From NCBI RefSeq assembly GCF_029360705.1, contig NZ_JARKMX010000008.1, positions 867,949-931,948 on the forward strand: a stretch of 64,000 bases of DNA, read 5' to 3'. Shown piece by piece: positions 61,521 to 64,000 of the stretch. The notes under the pieces are model-generated. The model did not search any database, had not been told where the DNA came from, and saw only the letters and a list, made by a program, of their open reading frames with translations. Origin of the DNA: Paraflavitalea pollutisoli (lineage in GTDB: Bacteria; Bacteroidota; Bacteroidia; Chitinophagales; Chitinophagaceae). The first letter of the stretch is position 1. Each line of letters opens with the position of its first letter. Both the position numbers and the translations under genes were made by a program.

Positions 61521-61763
61521 ATGGCTACACCCGTCAATCACTTCGAGATCATTTTCCAGGACAGGACCGTGCCCGTGCAGGAATTATCCCTCTCAGGCAG
61601 GCCGATGTTTGTGATCCCTTTGCCCGATAAAAAGCCGCTTGTCATTACAACGGCTACCGGGGCCGATGGTCAGGTATTCTGGACCTCAATTCCCGAAGGA
61701 AAACTGGAGTTGGCCCAGGCGATCGGTCAGCTTATTGAAGCTCATTTCAAAAAAGCCAGCTAA
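61521..61763 (+). CDS. Small hypothetical protein in the SRAP operon
   Basis: This is an 80-residue protein of unknown family. It begins MATPVNHFEIIFQDRTVPVQ and ends with a helix (LELAQAIGQLIEAHFKKAS). It has no cysteines and no signal peptide. The stop codon is one base before the SRAP start, so both are co-transcribed from the promoter at 61469. It may assist or modulate the SRAP protein. Confidence 0.75.
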   Translation: MATPVNHFEIIFQDRTVPVQELSLSGRPMFVIPLPDKKPLVITTATGADGQVFWTSIPEGKLELAQAIGQLIEAHFKKAS

Positions 61764-61764
61764 T

Positions 61765-62574
61765 ATGTGCTATTACAACGGCGTAAAGGTTACCAAGATC
61801 GAATACATCCGGTTGAAACAACTGGAGAAACTCATTGCCAACTACGATTTCCTCAGCAACCCCTTGCACGTTGGGTTTGAGTATGGTCAGCACCCGGTGC
61901 TGAAGAAGAAAGAGGGCGAAGCTGATTTTGAGCTGGTGCAGATGGAATGGGGGTTTATCCCGTCGTATATCAGGGACCGCGATGCTGCCCAGAAGATGCG
62001 ATTTGGTTACAAGGATGCAGCAGGCGTGTTTCATCCCATGATCACGACCCTCAATGCGGTATCGGAAGAATTGCTGCAGCCCCGTAAGATCTACCGGCAG
62101 GCCGCTTTATCGCGTCGCTGCCTGGTCTTGTCGACCGGCTTTTATGAATGGCGTCATGTTTTTCCCGTCAGCAAAAAAACAGGTAAGCCCGTCAAGACGG
62201 CCATCAAATATCCCTATCATATTTCAGTGAAGGACAAACCCTATTTCTTTATGGCAGGCATCTGGCAACCCTGGACCGACCAGCAGACCGGTGAATATAT
62301 AGAGACCTTTGCCATCATTACCACGGCAGCCAATACACTGATGGGCCAGGTACACAATAGCAAGCAGCGCATGCCCACCCTGTTGCCGGAAGACCTCGCG
62401 TTTGAATGGCTATTGGAAGACCTGTCGGAAGAACGCATTACTGCCATTGCCCGCTATCAATATCCTGCGGCTGACATGGAAGCCTATAGCATTGCCAAAG
62501 ATTTCCGCGAAGCGGTCGATCCGTCGGAAGCATTCGCGTATGAAGACTTGCCGGCGCTTGAGGCAATAGGCTGA
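61765..62574 (+). CDS. SRAP-domain protein (YedK/HMCES family)
   Basis: This 269-residue protein is of the SOS-response-associated peptidase family. Cys2 (MCYYNG), exposed after removal of Met1, is the family nucleophile that crosslinks to abasic sites in single-stranded DNA. GFYEW near 130 carries the catalytic Glu, and the VHNSKQRMPTLLP stretch near 195 holds the conserved His. The start at 61765 is fixed by Cys2; the frame opens 42 codons upstream. It protects abasic sites during replication. A hairpin with a T-rich tail follows. Confidence 0.93.
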   Translation: MCYYNGVKVTKIEYIRLKQLEKLIANYDFLSNPLHVGFEYGQHPVLKKKEGEADFELVQMEWGFIPSYIRDRDAAQKMRFGYKDAAGVFHPMITTLNAVSEELLQPRKIYRQAALSRRCLVLSTGFYEWRHVFPVSKKTGKPVKTAIKYPYHISVKDKPYFFMAGIWQPWTDQQTGEYIETFAIITTAANTLMGQVHNSKQRMPTLLPEDLAFEWLLEDLSEERITAIARYQYPAADMEAYSIAKDFREAVDPSEAFAYEDLPALEAIG

Positions 62575-62692
62575 CCCGTTGCAGTCATTTTGTATCCCCC
62601 CAGCTACCAATAGTAGCGCGTATACTACCAAACAAGACTTTATTAATACATTATGTATCGTATAAGGTACGGATCGTATCGAAGAAAGTACA

Positions 62693-62722
62693 GAATGGCG
62701 CATCAAAAGCGCCGTTCTTATT
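62693..62722 (+). terminator. Hairpin terminator after the SRAP gene
   Basis: The stem GAATGGCGC/GCGCCGTTC (one mismatch) with a 7-base loop is followed by TTATTTTA. It ends only 13 bases before the next ATG, so it may also act as a leader structure for the 83-residue gene. Confidence 0.6.
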
Positions 62723-62734
62723 TTACTTTCGATA

Positions 62735-62986
62735 ATGCTTAACGATGTACGTTATAAGGCCACGAGCAACCTCATTAAAACCCAAAGCATCGCTGAATTC
62801 GAAGAGATCTTTCACACCCTGCCCAAATCTACTTTGGCCAAAGCGTTGCGTAAGAACACCAGCCGCATCGATGATATCATCAACAACCCAACCGACCTGC
62901 GTTACAAAGACATCAAGCAGATGAGCCAGTTGCTGGACGTACCCTGCAGTATGATCATCCGCCTGTTTGATAAAGATTTTACCTAG
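62735..62986 (+). CDS. Small HTH-like hypothetical protein
   Basis: This is an 83-residue protein. The sequence TQSIAEFEEIFHTLPKSTLA and IKQMSQLLDVPCSMIIRLF has the spacing of two to three short helices similar to a Xre/lambda-repressor-type helix-turn-helix, with SQLLDVPCSMIIRLF as a possible recognition region. Charge balance and codon use match its neighbours. Function is unknown; it may bind DNA. Confidence 0.65.
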   Translation: MLNDVRYKATSNLIKTQSIAEFEEIFHTLPKSTLAKALRKNTSRIDDIINNPTDLRYKDIKQMSQLLDVPCSMIIRLFDKDFT

Positions 62987-63080
62987 GCACGGGCATCCCT
63001 GCCTGTCAGCTTATTGTACCATTCACCTATCCTCCTCCCTCCCATCCGTAGTACTATGAAAAACCGGCTATTGCCATGAC

Positions 63081-63116
63081 AAAAAAAAGAGGGAGCCTCC
63101 AGGAAGCTCCCTCTTT
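63081..63116 (-). terminator. Minus-strand terminator of the Trp-repeat gene
   Basis: The stem AAAGAGGGAGC/GCTCCCTCTTT with a 9-base loop is followed on the minus strand by TTTTT. It lies 21 bases after the stop. Confidence 0.9.
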
Positions 63117-63136
63117 GCTTATGTTGACATTGCGTG

Positions 63137-63550
63137 CTAGCCGTTGATCCAAAGCATCCAGCTGCTATCGAACTTATACCACTTGCCATCAGATCCTTCC
63201 CATTTCCATTCAGGCACTTCTGCCCAGGCTTTTCCATCTGTGCTCCATACCAGTTTCTTGTCATGAATCTTCAGCCATTTGCCATCCTTATCGGCCCAGG
63301 CACCTTCTTTTACTTCCGCCCATTTTTTACCATCGGTGCTCCACCACAATCCTGCTTTCTTGTCGAGCTTGTACCAATACGTAACGCCATCTTTCATGCC
63401 AGGCCAGGTGCCTGTCGTTGACTTTTTCCAGTCGTCCATCGTATGCTTATGATGCGGTGTTGGGTTGGCTACCGTATTAGCTTGTACATTGCTGGTAGTT
63501 GCTACGAGTAAGGGCATGCAAATAGCCATCAGGCCTACAATCCGTTTCAT
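63137..63550 (-). CDS. Secreted Trp-rich repeat protein
   Basis: This 137-residue protein has a signal peptide (GLMAICMPLLVATTSNVQA, then N). The mature part is rich in Trp, Lys, Asp and Gly with a repeat of about 30 residues: WWSTDGKKWAEV and VWSTDGKAWAEV, each followed by a W-x-DGKW unit (ADKDGKW, EGSDGKW) and a short YKF/LKI strand. The pattern is of a small beta-hairpin repeat, similar in spirit to choline- or glucan-binding repeats, but no family was recognised. A strong terminator follows. Confidence 0.75.
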   Translation of the reverse strand: MKRIVGLMAICMPLLVATTSNVQANTVANPTPHHKHTMDDWKKSTTGTWPGMKDGVTYWYKLDKKAGLWWSTDGKKWAEVKEGAWADKDGKWLKIHDKKLVWSTDGKAWAEVPEWKWEGSDGKWYKFDSSWMLWING

Positions 63551-63714
63551 TGTGTTTGATTTAGTATGATGAATAAAAAGATAAAACCGTCAATCGAACA
63601 TTTCCTTATGCAAATGCGGTGGTAGAGAAGTTACCGTGCTGCTGTGGTGTTATTCTATATACGAAGTGGGAAGTAATAAAAGTTTGCCTAATGAAAGATT
63701 TGACCGCTGTCTTA

Positions 63715-64000
63715 TCAGGAAGGCACTTTGCCCATCACTTGTAGCTGGGTAAGATCGGGCGCAGGACTACCGCCTGCCTGTTCGAGGGTGATCGCGAATG
63801 CCTGCGCTGCACCGATATTCTTTAGCTGGCACAAGGAGGCACAGTCACCGAGTACACCGGCATCGACCGGTTTGCCATCAACGATGGCCCATAACTGGTA
63901 TTGCTTACCGGCCGGTGCCGCCGGCAGGTTGTTACTGATCAGGTATACGTCTTTCGTCTGGCGGTTCCAGTATACAGTAGCCAGCTGTTGTTCTCTACCG
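63715..64000 (-). CDS. Anti-sigma factor, RskA-like C-terminal domain (partial)
   Basis: This frame has its stop at 63715-63717 and no start inside the window. It encodes 94 residues read as LATVYWNRQTKDVYLISNN, LPAAPAGKQYQLWAIVDGKP, then DAGVLGD and a C-terminal FAITLEQAGG. This matches the periplasmic anti-sigma-K domain. The rest of the gene, with its cytoplasmic zinc-binding part and transmembrane helix, lies past the right edge, probably with an ECF sigma gene beyond it. Confidence 0.8.
   Translation of the reverse strand, partial: GREQQLATVYWNRQTKDVYLISNNLPAAPAGKQYQLWAIVDGKPVDAGVLGDCASLCQLKNIGAAQAFAITLEQAGGSPAPDLTQLQVMGKVPS

Noticed and set aside
1-64000. Insertion sequences, prophage, integrase or tRNA genes
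   Set aside because: No transposase, integrase, phage structural gene, terminal inverted repeat or cloverleaf was recognised in any intergenic region read.

Overview
The window reads as chromosomal DNA of a Bacteroidota, most likely a Chitinophagaceae relative. The signs are SusC/SusD glycan-uptake genes, a type IX secretion sorting domain, a fused SecDF, many Bacteroidota-type lipoprotein signals, and several TAnnTTTG -7 promoter boxes in place of sigma70 elements. GC is near 50%. No rRNA, tRNA, insertion sequence, prophage or CRISPR array was recognised. All identifications come from reading the sequence, not from database searches.

Left arm (0-20 kb): a polysaccharide utilisation locus. 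A LacI-type regulator (minus strand) diverges from a plus-strand run of three secreted proteins: a heparinase II/III-like lyase, a BNR_4 propeller and a PL8-like lyase. Facing them on the minus strand are SusC, SusD, a DUF5018-like lipoprotein and a DUF4466 lipoprotein. The lacI/lyase intergenic region and the susC upstream region share 37 and 23 bp identical blocks carrying LacI-like operators, so the regulator probably controls both halves. A chondroitinase-B-like PL6 lyase with a T9SS tail lies at 17.5-20.2 kb. The set points to a uronic-acid-containing polysaccharide; no sulfatase or unsaturated glucuronyl hydrolase is in the window. In between lie a pirin/nitroreductase/Crp-type regulator group, a collagen-like lipoprotein and an FKBP isomerase.

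20-34 kb: a KAS III-like enzyme, a small RRM protein, then a signalling block. This holds a response-regulator/kinase hybrid, a large CHASE3-HAMP-GAF kinase with three receivers, CheR and CheB without a chemoreceptor or flagellar gene, and a convergent OmpR-type two-component pair. SecDF follows.

34-56 kb: mostly housekeeping and single genes. They include a MacB-type permease, an aspartate aminotransferase, a retropepsin-like protein, an AlkD-like protein with a histone-H1-like tail, a Cthe_2159-type lipoprotein, a Tat-exported TIM-barrel protein, an IscA-type protein, a methylmalonyl-CoA-mutase-family subunit, an M20 amidohydrolase, a GRDP-like membrane protein beside a baeRF3-like protein, GlnRS and a LytS/LytTR pair.

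56-64 kb: an intradiol-dioxygenase-like lipoprotein, a duplicated hairpin/leader element, YggS, an acyl-CoA dehydrogenase, an LpqC-type esterase, a SRAP (YedK) operon, a Trp-rich repeat protein and the end of an anti-sigma factor cut by the window edge.

The strongest candidates for follow-up are the operator-linked lyase locus, the receptor-less CheB/CheR-kinase module, the duplicated leader element at 57.2-57.6 kb and the H1-tailed AlkD.
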